Made by a program: the position numbers and the translations under genes
Notes under the pieces: model-generated
Told to the model about the DNA's origin: nothing
The model's input: the letters and a program-made list of their open reading frames with translations, nothing else
Databases searched by the model: none
Assembly (NCBI GenBank): GCA_014879565.1
Contig: JACSRW010000022.1
Coordinates: 1-64,000 of the forward strand
From: Chitinophagaceae bacterium
GTDB taxonomy: Bacteria > Bacteroidota > Bacteroidia > Chitinophagales > Chitinophagaceae
Direction of reading: 5' to 3'
DNA length: 64,000 nucleotides
In this document: piece after piece, positions 28,643-35,528 of the stretch
Layout of the letters: each line of letters begins with the position of its first letter
Position numbering within the stretch: position 1 is the stretch's first letter

Positions 28643-29116
28643 ATGCGCTGGAGACGATTTAATGGTGACCCCATTGAACTCCCGATACTGGATGCTGTGG
28701 AGTCCGCAATCCGGAGGGAGACTGAAAAAGGGCACCGGCTTAAAGTTTGTATCGGTACCGATTCCCAGGTTAAAGGACAGGAAACTGAGTTTGCCACGGT
28801 GATTGTTTTCCTCCGGGAAGGCCAGGGCGGATTTATGTTCATCCACAATGAGAAGACCCGTCACTCCTTTACGATTAAGGAACGTATGCTGACCGAAGTG
28901 GCCAAAAGTATTGAGATCGCGTATGAGCTCTGTCACCTCTTTACCCGCTACGATGTGGATATGGAAGTGCATGCGGATATCAATACCAACCCTCAGTTCA
29001 AAAGCAATGACGCCCTCCGGGAAGCCATGGGTTATATTCTGGGAATGGGCTTTGCCTTTAAAGCCAAACCGGAAGCATTTGCCAGCAGCAGCTGTGCGAA
29101 TAAAATTGTGAACTGA
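28643..29116 (+). CDS. YkuK-like RNase H-fold protein (DUF458)
   Basis: A 157-aa cytoplasmic protein of the DUF458/YkuK family, which has an RNase H-like fold and no assigned activity. It shows IELPILDAVESAIRRETEKGHRLKVCIGTDSQVKG with the acidic residue of strand one (GTDSQ), VEVHADINTNPQFKSN-like sequence (MEVHADINTNPQFKSN) and GYILGMGFAFKAKPEAFASSSCANKIVN at the C-terminus. The start codon directly follows a terminator, so its promoter must lie within or upstream of that hairpin. Confidence 0.85.
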   Translation: MRWRRFNGDPIELPILDAVESAIRRETEKGHRLKVCIGTDSQVKGQETEFATVIVFLREGQGGFMFIHNEKTRHSFTIKERMLTEVAKSIEIAYELCHLFTRYDVDMEVHADINTNPQFKSNDALREAMGYILGMGFAFKAKPEAFASSSCANKIVN

Positions 29117-29206
29117 AGGTTCCCTCTCTCTTGATAAAGCGGAAACCCTCCGCTGCCGTCACCCCCACCCCCTTACTGCAAGTTACTTGTTGCGGATAAT
29201 AAAGAA

Positions 29207-29386
29207 TCAACGCCCCTGTTGCCAGAGCGCCTGTACCTGTCTGCCGCTGTCAGCGGGTGTTTGCTGCGCTGTGTTTGTGTAAGGCCCTCCCATACTGCGG
29301 GCATACTCCTGGGCAAGGGAAAAAGTCAGCATGACCAGGATAAAAAGAAGGATGACAATATTTCTTTCGGATAAGATTCTTCTCAT
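29207..29386 (-). CDS. Small single-span membrane or exported protein
   Basis: A 59-aa protein of unknown function. From the ATG at 29386 it has a short basic N-terminus (MRRILSERN), one hydrophobic segment (IVILLFILVMLTFSLAQ) and a small polar tail (EYARSMGGPYTNTAQQTP onward). It could be a membrane-anchored peptide or a signal peptide with a short mature part. It lies 49 bases downstream of engB on the same strand. No family was recognised. Confidence 0.5.
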   Translation of the reverse strand: MRRILSERNIVILLFILVMLTFSLAQEYARSMGGPYTNTAQQTPADSGRQVQALWQQGR

Positions 29387-29435
29387 GGATAATAAGTAAG
29401 GCAAAGTACCGGAATATTCCTGAATTCAGCAAGGT

Positions 29436-30053
29436 TCAGCTTTTGCCGATCCGCCGGTTAAGGGAGTTAATAAAATCCAGGATTTCCTTTTTTCCTTCCC
29501 CGGTTGTCGCTGAACTGATAAAATGCGGGGGCAGCTCTTCCCATTCAGCCGCAAGGGCATCCAGAAATGCCTGCACATTCCGCAGAGTGGCCCCGGGTTT
29601 ATTTTTATCCGACTTGGTAAACACAATGGAAAACGGTACCTGCCAGGCCCCAAGCTGATGGATGAATTCCAGGTCAATAGCCTGGGGACTATGCCGGCTG
29701 TCAATCAGCACAAAAAGATTGACAAGGCTTTCTCTTTTCCGGATATAGGATTCGATCATATTGCCCCAGTTATTCCGTGCTTTCTGGGACACTTTCGCGT
29801 AGCCGTAACCCGGCAGATCAACGATATACCAGCCAACCTGTCCCGAGGAAATGATGTCAAAATGATTGATCAGTTGTGTTTTACCTGGTGTGGCAGAGGT
29901 TTTGGCCAGCTTTTGCCGGCCGGTCAGCATATTGATCAGGCTGGATTTACCCACATTGCTGCGCCCGATAAATGCATATTCAGGTTTATCCGCAGCCGGG
30001 CATTGTTTATACGTGGCACTGCTGATCAGGTATTTGGCCGAAAAAATTTCCAT
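29436..30053 (-). CDS. engB: Ribosome biogenesis GTPase EngB/YsxC
   Basis: Essential GTPase for 50S ribosomal subunit assembly, of 205 aa. The G motifs are G1 GRSNVGKSS (residues 30-38), G2 region TSATPGKTQ, G3 DLPGYG, G4 TKSD and G5 SSAT. The length and N-terminus (FSAKYLISSATYKQCP) are typical. It is divergent from ubiE with an 84-base shared promoter region in which both genes have a TACCTTTG element just before the start. Confidence 0.95.
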   Translation of the reverse strand: MEIFSAKYLISSATYKQCPAADKPEYAFIGRSNVGKSSLINMLTGRQKLAKTSATPGKTQLINHFDIISSGQVGWYIVDLPGYGYAKVSQKARNNWGNMIESYIRKRESLVNLFVLIDSRHSPQAIDLEFIHQLGAWQVPFSIVFTKSDKNKPGATLRNVQAFLDALAAEWEELPPHFISSATTGEGKKEILDFINSLNRRIGKS

Positions 30054-30057
30054 GGCG

Positions 30058-30065
30058 CAAAGGTA
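30058..30065 (-). promoter_or_regulatory. -7 element of engB
   Basis: TACCTTTG on the minus strand, an exact TAnnTTTG match, ends four bases before the engB ATG (30053). Near-leaderless transcription is predicted. No clear -33 element was found at 19-22 bases. Confidence 0.5.
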
Positions 30066-30122
30066 AAGAACCCCGCGGCAAAGCCCGGCTTAAACAAAGC
30101 CCGTAAAACCCCGGCTTAGTGC

Positions 30123-30130
30123 TACCTTTG
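30123..30130 (+). promoter_or_regulatory. -7 element of ubiE
   Basis: TACCTTTG ends seven bases before the ubiE ATG at 30138. It is identical to the engB element on the opposite strand. Confidence 0.55.
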
Positions 30131-30137
30131 CCCCCGC

Positions 30138-30890
30138 ATGAGTCAGACGCACCCGCACGATTCCATAACGCCGTTCAACGATCCTGAAAAAAGTAAAAAG
30201 GAACAGGTAGCCGACATGTTTAACCGGATTGCCGGCCGTTATGACCTGATGAACCGTTTTTTATCCGCCCGGATTGATATTACCTGGCGAAAAAAAGCCA
30301 TCGGCCTCCTAAAAAAAGATAAACCCGCGCATATTCTGGATGTGGCAACCGGTACGGCCGATATGGCCCTGATGGCCTGGAAACAAGTGCAACCCCGCCA
30401 GATTACCGGAATTGACATATCCGAAGGCATGCTGGAACTGGGCAGAAAAAAGATTGAAAAAGAGGGACTTACTGAAAAGATCCACTTACATACAGGAGAC
30501 GCCGAAACAATAAATTTTGCAGATAATACGTTTGATGCCGTAATGGTGGCATTTGGTGTAAGGAATTTTGAAAACCTCGAAAAAGGACTCACAGAAATAA
30601 AAAGAGTGCTGAAACCCGGCGGCCGGCTGGTCGTACTGGAGTTTTCAAAACCCCGCCAGAAGGCGGTGAAAGGGTTGTATAACGTGTATATGCGCCTGAT
30701 TGCGCCCCGGGTGGCCCGCTGGTTCAGACAGAATTCGGAAGCTTATGCCTACCTGAATGAATCAGCCAATGCCTTTCCCGACCGCCAATTATTCACTGAC
30801 ATTTTAAAAAAAGTGGGGTACTCCGACACAGAGTTTCAGCCGCTGACCCTTGGTATATGCTGTATTTATTCCGGAAGAAAACAGAAATAG
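30138..30890 (+). CDS. ubiE: Demethylmenaquinone methyltransferase UbiE/MenG
   Basis: SAM-dependent C-methyltransferase of menaquinone synthesis, 250 aa. It shows the family opening MFNRIAGRYDLMNRFLS, SAM motif I ILDVATGTADMAL, MVAFGVRNFENLEKGL, and LKPGGRLVVLEFSKP. In this phylum the quinone is menaquinone, so MenG activity is more likely than ubiquinone synthesis. Its last 34 bases overlap the start of porT, which indicates translational coupling. Confidence 0.94.
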   Translation: MSQTHPHDSITPFNDPEKSKKEQVADMFNRIAGRYDLMNRFLSARIDITWRKKAIGLLKKDKPAHILDVATGTADMALMAWKQVQPRQITGIDISEGMLELGRKKIEKEGLTEKIHLHTGDAETINFADNTFDAVMVAFGVRNFENLEKGLTEIKRVLKPGGRLVVLEFSKPRQKAVKGLYNVYMRLIAPRVARWFRQNSEAYAYLNESANAFPDRQLFTDILKKVGYSDTEFQPLTLGICCIYSGRKQK

Positions 30891-31606
30891 CGCGTCTGAG
30901 CCGGTTGTTTTTCCCGGTTTTATTGCTTTCCCTTTCGCTTCCAGCCGGCGCCCAGTTCGGCAAGGCGGAAATGAATATGTTTGATCACGACAATAAGCCC
31001 TATTATTTCGGGATAACAGTCGGAATCAATCTGGCCAGGTTTCAAACCGAATGGCATCCCCGGTTTTTACAAACAGACAGCATCCTGGTGGGGGAACCGG
31101 TTAACTCCGGTGGTTTGACGCTGGGGCTTTCCGCAACCGGCCGTATCTCCAACCGTTTCCAGATCCGCTTTAATCCCCAGCTGATGTTTATTGAAAGAAA
31201 TATCTTCTATAAACAGAAGTATCCTGATTTTGACGGTTTCACGGATGTCACCAAAAAAGTGGAATCCGTTATTATGTCATTCCCGGTACAACTTAAATTT
31301 CAGAGTGACCGGATCGGAAATTTCCGGGTTTATACCCTGGCCGGTTTCAAGGCGGATATAGATATGGCCAGTAATGCCAGGGCCAAAAGAGCCGAGGAAC
31401 TGATCAAAATCCAGAAACATGATTTCGGACCGGAATTCGGGATCGGCTTCAACTTCTTTTTCCCGAGTTTTATCTTCTCTCCGGAAATAAAAATCAGCAA
31501 CGGTTTACGCAATATTCACGCGCGTGATGAAAACCTCCGCTTCTCCAGTATGTTTGATAAAATACAGTCGAGGATGATTGTGTTTAGTATTCATCTGGAA
31601 GGATAG
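30857..31606 (+). CDS. porT: PorT-family outer-membrane protein (type IX secretion)
   Basis: A 249-aa beta-barrel protein of the PorT family; PorT is required for type IX secretion in Porphyromonas. It has an N-terminal signal region (LFFPVLLLSLSLPAGAQ), then strands such as PYYFGITVGINLARFQTEW, IRFNPQLMFIERNIFYKQ and IFSPEIKISNGLRNI. The 34-base overlap with ubiE is a known Bacteroidota gene order and supports the call. T9SS cargo in this window includes the metalloprotease at 26946 and the DUF1501 protein at 46785. Confidence 0.88.
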   Translation: MLYLFRKKTEIARLSRLFFPVLLLSLSLPAGAQFGKAEMNMFDHDNKPYYFGITVGINLARFQTEWHPRFLQTDSILVGEPVNSGGLTLGLSATGRISNRFQIRFNPQLMFIERNIFYKQKYPDFDGFTDVTKKVESVIMSFPVQLKFQSDRIGNFRVYTLAGFKADIDMASNARAKRAEELIKIQKHDFGPEFGIGFNFFFPSFIFSPEIKISNGLRNIHARDENLRFSSMFDKIQSRMIVFSIHLEG

Positions 31607-31611
31607 GGGCG

Positions 31612-31745
31612 AAAGAACCAAAGAGCCAAGAGCCAAAGATCCAAGAACCAAAGAACCAAGAGCCAAGAGCCAAGAACCAAAGAGCCAAGAACCAAGAGCC
31701 GAAGATCCAAGAACCAAAGATCCAAGAACCAAAGATCCAAGAGCC
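31612..31745. repeat. Heptamer/octamer tandem array (AAGARCC type) after porT
   Basis: Eighteen contiguous units, ten of 7 bases (AAGAACC, AAGAGCC) and eight of 8 bases (AAAGAACC, AAAGAGCC, AAAGATCC, GAAGATCC), begin five bases after the porT stop codon. All frames are open through it, which creates spurious Glu-Pro-Arg or Leu-Gly-Ser-Trp repeats on paper. Confidence 0.9.
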
Positions 31746-31790
31746 AGGGGGCTGCGTAGAAGTATGGTCGCTGAAATGGTGCTGAAAGAA

Positions 31791-31825
31791 GGTACTACTG
31801 ACTTCTACCTACCAGCTACCGACTA
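31791..31825 (-). repeat. TAG-based heptamer array at the stop codon of the Wzi-like gene
   Basis: Read on the minus strand, five heptamers TAGTCGG, TAGCTGG, TAGGTAG, AAGTCAG and TAGTACC start with the gene's own stop codon. TAG recurs every seven bases and so appears in all three frames. Confidence 0.75.
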
Positions 31826-33493
31826 AAAATCAAACTCTCTCCGGTGCATATTCCATCGCAGTCCGATGGAGATCACAGACCGGTTGTCTGAAATAAGCGG
31901 GATTGTTTTTGTTTCCCTTTTCCGGATCAGGGCATTGAGTTCAAGGAAGAAATTCTCTTTCCATTCATAAGAAACCAGGAGGGAAGCCAGGAAAACCTGG
32001 TTATTCCACCCGTCACCTATCCCATATCCGAAATCACCCTGCCGGTAAGGGGGTACATTGGGAAAAAAGATATTACTGCCGAAACTGCGGCTGCTGCTGT
32101 CTTTACCCTGGGTATAGGCGATCAGTTTACCACTCAACAACCATTTCGGAGCCGGCTGGTAGCGGGCCATGGCAATCCATTCTTTGAAGTTGGCCCCCAG
32201 CGGGTGCGCCAGCGGCTGATTGTAATGGGTATAATTGGCCACCGAATCCCCGTGGGAATAGGTAAAGGGCCTCACCCGGTTATGTTCCAGTTGCAAATCC
32301 AGGTTAGGTATCCCAAATGCATCCATATACTTCGCCCCGAGCTGTAAGCCCCATTTATTGGCCCACCAGCCCCGGTTATTTTTTATCTCAGAAAGCAGGA
32401 ACTCATCCAGCATAAACTGTCCGTATAACTGGATATTACGGGGCAGATTGGCTTTAATATCCAGTCCCGCCAGAGAGTTGTCAAAACTACCGTTCTGCTG
32501 TTCAATGGAGCGGTAAAAGATAACGGGATTCAGGTAGCCGAAATCAAACCGGTTGGGCCGGCCAAAAACAACGGCCTCAAATAAGCCGACATTCAGCCAT
32601 TTGGTAACCGCCAGATCGAGGTGGTGCATGGCTGCATATTTTTTCCCGATCAGCCGGTCTCCGGTCCGGTTGTCTGCATTATGCAGCTCCATAAACAGGT
32701 TCTGGTAGTTGAATTTCCAGATCCGGGTATTGAGTTTCAGGAAGAGGTTGTTATTGCCAAAGTCACTCAGAAATAAACTGCGGTGACCGTTCCCAATAAA
32801 ATTCCGGTCGTACCCGAAAGCCACATCAATATAGGGCGTTACATTAAAGGTAAAATAACCGCGGGCATCAAAATAGTCATAGCCGGTTGTTTTGAAATCC
32901 TTGTAAAACCCGGCCCCGGGAACGGCCCTTCTTTCTGCTTCAAATGCCCTGACCCAGGAAGGAGTACGTTCCTGGTTTTCGGTGAGATAAGCGGCGAACC
33001 CGATTTTCTTCGCTATCCGGCCCCGGAGACTTACGCCCCGGGTATTCTGAAACAGCGTGGCATCATTATCCTTTTCTTTGGAATAAACCAGTTGTAAAAC
33101 GGGATTAATAACCAGGTCAAAATCCTTTACATGCACTTCATACAGGTGTGCCGGACTGGTATAAAAATTTTTCAGGAAAGGTTTGGCAGAAAGTCCTTTC
33201 CCTTTCAGGCTGTCGGGCAGCCATTCGGGGTTATTCAGCAAAAAACGGTCAAAATTATAGCGGTCCACCCGGCTGAGCCCGGTCCCTTTACCGGCCAGGG
33301 CCTGCATCATCCGGTTACGGGCAAAAGGGCGGGTTTTGGAAAAATTGAGCTGCGAATCCTTTCGGGCTTTTATTTCGAATCTTTCCAGCAGCAGCCCTGC
33401 CTTATCCCCCTGCTGAAAAAAGGTGGTCTGTGAAAATCCGGATAAGGGAAGCAGGAAGAAGGCCAGTCTTAACAGGCTTTGATTAAATTGCAT
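31823..33493 (-). CDS. Wzi/RemB-like outer-membrane beta-barrel protein
   Basis: A 556-aa protein with a signal peptide (LLRLAFFLLPLSGFSQ) and a mature part of many amphipathic strands, including YDYFDARGYFTFNVTPYIDVAFGYDRNFIG. It resembles the capsule-assembly Wzi family and the Flavobacterium gliding protein RemB; sequence alone does not decide between them. The terminal residues (HRREFDF) end in Phe, as usual for an outer-membrane barrel. It is divergent from pyrC (37-base gap) and convergent with porT. Confidence 0.7.
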   Translation of the reverse strand: MQFNQSLLRLAFFLLPLSGFSQTTFFQQGDKAGLLLERFEIKARKDSQLNFSKTRPFARNRMMQALAGKGTGLSRVDRYNFDRFLLNNPEWLPDSLKGKGLSAKPFLKNFYTSPAHLYEVHVKDFDLVINPVLQLVYSKEKDNDATLFQNTRGVSLRGRIAKKIGFAAYLTENQERTPSWVRAFEAERRAVPGAGFYKDFKTTGYDYFDARGYFTFNVTPYIDVAFGYDRNFIGNGHRSLFLSDFGNNNLFLKLNTRIWKFNYQNLFMELHNADNRTGDRLIGKKYAAMHHLDLAVTKWLNVGLFEAVVFGRPNRFDFGYLNPVIFYRSIEQQNGSFDNSLAGLDIKANLPRNIQLYGQFMLDEFLLSEIKNNRGWWANKWGLQLGAKYMDAFGIPNLDLQLEHNRVRPFTYSHGDSVANYTHYNQPLAHPLGANFKEWIAMARYQPAPKWLLSGKLIAYTQGKDSSSRSFGSNIFFPNVPPYRQGDFGYGIGDGWNNQVFLASLLVSYEWKENFFLELNALIRKRETKTIPLISDNRSVISIGLRWNMHRREFDF

Positions 33494-33530
33494 GGGTATT
33501 GGCTTTGACTATAAATTCAATGGACAAGAT

Positions 33531-34877
33531 ATGCAAAATTACCTGATCCGGAATATACAGGTTGTCAATGAAGGCAGGACCCTTACAGCTGATGTATGGG
33601 TGAAAAACGGACGTATTGAAAAAATCGCGCCGCAAATCCATATACCTGCCGGCCATTTCACTGAGATTAACGGCGAGGGGAAATATCTTCTGCCAGGCTG
33701 TATTGATGACCAGGTACATTTCCGGGAACCCGGACTGACGCATAAGGCTACTATCGCTACAGAAGCCAAAGCGGCGGTGGCCGGAGGCGTGACCAGTTTT
33801 ATGGAAATGCCCAATACCATTCCCAATGCGCTGACGCAGGAATTACTGGAAGACAAATACCGGATCGCGTCCCGCAGTTCACTGGCCAACTATTCTTTTT
33901 TTATGGGCACGGCCAATAACAATACGGAGGAAGTGTTACGCAGCAATGAAAAAAAGCAGGATATCTGCGGCATTAAAATATTTATGGGCAGCAGCACGGG
34001 GAATATGCTGGTGGATAATCCCACTACACTTGACCGGGTATTCAGTGAGGCCGAACTGCTGATCGCCACCCATTGCGAAGATGAAACCATCATCAAACGA
34101 AACCTGGACCGGCTGAAAGCAGAAGGCCGGGATCTTGTTCCGCAGGACCACCCGCTGATCCGGGATGAGGAAGCCTGTTATGCATCCTCCCTGTATGCCA
34201 TTCAGATTGCCAAAAAATACGGCACCCGGCTGCATATTTTACATATCAGTACTGAAAAAGAACTGGCCCTGTTCACCAATATGTTCCCGCTGAAGGATAA
34301 ACGGATCACCGCGGAGGTTTGTGTACACCACCTGCATTTTACCAGCGACGATTATCCGGCATTGGGTAACCGCATTAAATGTAATCCGGCTATCAAGGCT
34401 CCGCAAAACCGGGAAGCACTCTGGACCGCACTGCTGGACGACCGGCTGGATATTATTGCCACTGATCATGCGCCCCATACATGGGAAGAAAAAAATGAAC
34501 CGTATGAAAAAGCCCATGCCGGTCTGCCCCTGGTACAGCATTCCCTGTTGCTGATGCTGCACTATGTCAAAACCGGAAGAATTACACTGGAAAAGCTGGT
34601 GGAAAAAATGTGCCATGCTCCGGCGGCCTGTTTCCAGGTAAAGGAAAGAGGCTATATCCGGGAGGGTTATCATGCCGATCTGGTCATTGTTGATCCCGCG
34701 GAAAGTTATACGGTAGAAAAAGAAAACATCCTGTATAAATGCGGCTGGAGTCCGCTGGAAGGCTTCCGCTTCCCGGCCCGGATCACCCATACTTTTGTTA
34801 ACGGCCACCTGGTTTATGGAAACGGCGTATGGGACGAGTCTCATTATGGAGAAAGATTAAGGTTTGAGAGGGAGTGA
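33531..34877 (+). CDS. pyrC: Dihydroorotase
   Basis: Amidohydrolase that closes carbamoyl-aspartate to dihydroorotate in pyrimidine synthesis, 448 aa. It shows GCIDDQVHFREPGLTHK, the substrate Asn in MPNTIPN, THCEDE, LHILHIST and ATDHAPHT. The first metal-binding HxH is QVH here, a variation I know from other Bacteroidota dihydroorotases. The ATG at 33531 was preferred over one at 33492 because it gives the normal N-terminus (YLIRNIQVVNEGR). pyrD lies elsewhere in the window, so the pathway genes are dispersed. A heptamer array begins inside the stop codon. Confidence 0.9.
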   Translation: MQNYLIRNIQVVNEGRTLTADVWVKNGRIEKIAPQIHIPAGHFTEINGEGKYLLPGCIDDQVHFREPGLTHKATIATEAKAAVAGGVTSFMEMPNTIPNALTQELLEDKYRIASRSSLANYSFFMGTANNNTEEVLRSNEKKQDICGIKIFMGSSTGNMLVDNPTTLDRVFSEAELLIATHCEDETIIKRNLDRLKAEGRDLVPQDHPLIRDEEACYASSLYAIQIAKKYGTRLHILHISTEKELALFTNMFPLKDKRITAEVCVHHLHFTSDDYPALGNRIKCNPAIKAPQNREALWTALLDDRLDIIATDHAPHTWEEKNEPYEKAHAGLPLVQHSLLLMLHYVKTGRITLEKLVEKMCHAPAACFQVKERGYIREGYHADLVIVDPAESYTVEKENILYKCGWSPLEGFRFPARITHTFVNGHLVYGNGVWDESHYGERLRFERE

Positions 34878-34956
34878 AGAACCAAGAACCGAAGAGCCAA
34901 GAACCAAGAGCCAAAGAACCAAGAACCAAGAGCCGAAGAACCAAGAACCAAGAGCG
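34877..34956. repeat. Heptamer array (AAGARCC type) starting at the pyrC stop codon
   Basis: Eleven contiguous units of 7 or 8 bases (AAGAACC, AAGAGCC, GAAGAGCC, AAAGAACC, GAAGAACC) begin at the last base of the pyrC TGA. The same unit family occurs after porT. The reverse-complement orientation occurs at 35488-35515, on the far side of the IVP gene. Confidence 0.9.
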
Positions 34957-35011
34957 GGAAAAAAACGGAAGATTTGAGGGGGAAATACAGGGGAAGCAGG
35001 GGGAAAAAAGC

Positions 35012-35042
35012 TTGATGACCGACATGCTTTCATTTAGGTTTG
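35012..35042 (+). promoter_or_regulatory. Promoter of the four-helix-bundle gene
   Basis: TTG (35012-35014), 20 bases, then TAGGTTTG (35035-35042), an exact TAnnTTTG, five bases before the ATG at 35048. This gives the gene its own promoter and decides the start against ATGs at 35015 and 35024. Confidence 0.65.
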
Positions 35043-35047
35043 TGCAA

Positions 35048-35413
35048 ATGAATGTCCCAAAAAAGTTATTTGATTTAGCGGAAAGAACAGCTTTGTATGC
35101 TGAGAACATCCGGGACTTCTGCATGGAGCTTCCCAAAAACCCTGCAAACCACATCTATTTATCGCAACTGATACGGTCTGGCAGTTCGCCGGCTGCAAAC
35201 TATATTGAAGCGAATGAAGGAATCGGGGATAAGGATTTTATTATGAAAATTAAAACCTGCCGGCGGGAGGCAAAAGAATCAGCCTTGTGGCTCCGCCTTA
35301 TTTTAACCGGTGGGAATCCAATTCTTGAACAAAAAAGAAACAGTTTAAAGCAGGAAGCCAGGGAATTAGTTTTAATTTTTTCCGCCATCCTCAAAAAAAG
35401 AGAAATCAGGTAA
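35048..35413 (+). CDS. Four helix bundle protein (S23/IVP family)
   Basis: A 121-aa helical protein of the 23S rRNA-intervening-sequence (IVP/S23) family. It shows FDLAERTALYAENIRDFCMELPKN, LSQLIRSGSSPAANYIEANE, FIMKIKTCRREAKESALWLRLI and a Lys/Arg-rich helical tail. Family members form pentamers; their role is not settled, and relatives include the avd accessory protein of diversity-generating retroelements. No reverse transcriptase or variable repeat is visible nearby. The open frame continues upstream to the pyrC stop only because the heptamer array has no stop codons. The gene is bracketed by inverted heptamer arrays. Confidence 0.88.
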   Translation: MNVPKKLFDLAERTALYAENIRDFCMELPKNPANHIYLSQLIRSGSSPAANYIEANEGIGDKDFIMKIKTCRREAKESALWLRLILTGGNPILEQKRNSLKQEARELVLIFSAILKKREIR

Positions 35414-35454
35414 CCAATATTTTTATGCCTGATCTTAAAAATCAATAATTTGAG

Positions 35455-35515
35455 CCCAACACCCATCAACCCAACGAAAGCGGATTTGGTTCTTGTCATT
35501 TGGTTCTTGGTTCTT
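35455..35515. repeat. Inverted heptamer array between the IVP and mutS-like genes
   Basis: GGTTCTT occurs at 35488, 35502 and 35509, in heptamer register (35495-35501 is a decayed unit). It is the reverse complement of the AAGAACC unit at 34877-34956. Just before it CCCAACA-CCCATCA (35455-35468) is another period-7 pair of different sequence. Confidence 0.7.
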
Positions 35516-35528
35516 ATCTCATATACTT

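Noticed and set aside
31612-31745. CRISPR array
   Set aside because: The repeat unit is only 7-8 bases with no spacers and no cas genes nearby.
31505-31826. Open frames through the heptamer array giving Leu-Gly-Ser-Trp or Glu-Pro-Arg-Ala-Lys repeats
   Set aside because: The AAGARCC units contain no stop codon in any frame, so long frames arise automatically; they have no start signal or function and overlap the porT and Wzi-like stop regions.
34874-35047. N-terminal extension of the four-helix-bundle protein back to the pyrC stop
   Set aside because: The extension is translated heptamer array; the family N-terminus starts at 35048, directly after a matching TAGGTTTG promoter.
35048-35413. 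Accessory gene (avd) of a diversity-generating retroelement
   Set aside because: The protein fold is related, but no reverse transcriptase, template repeat or variable repeat was seen in the flanks.
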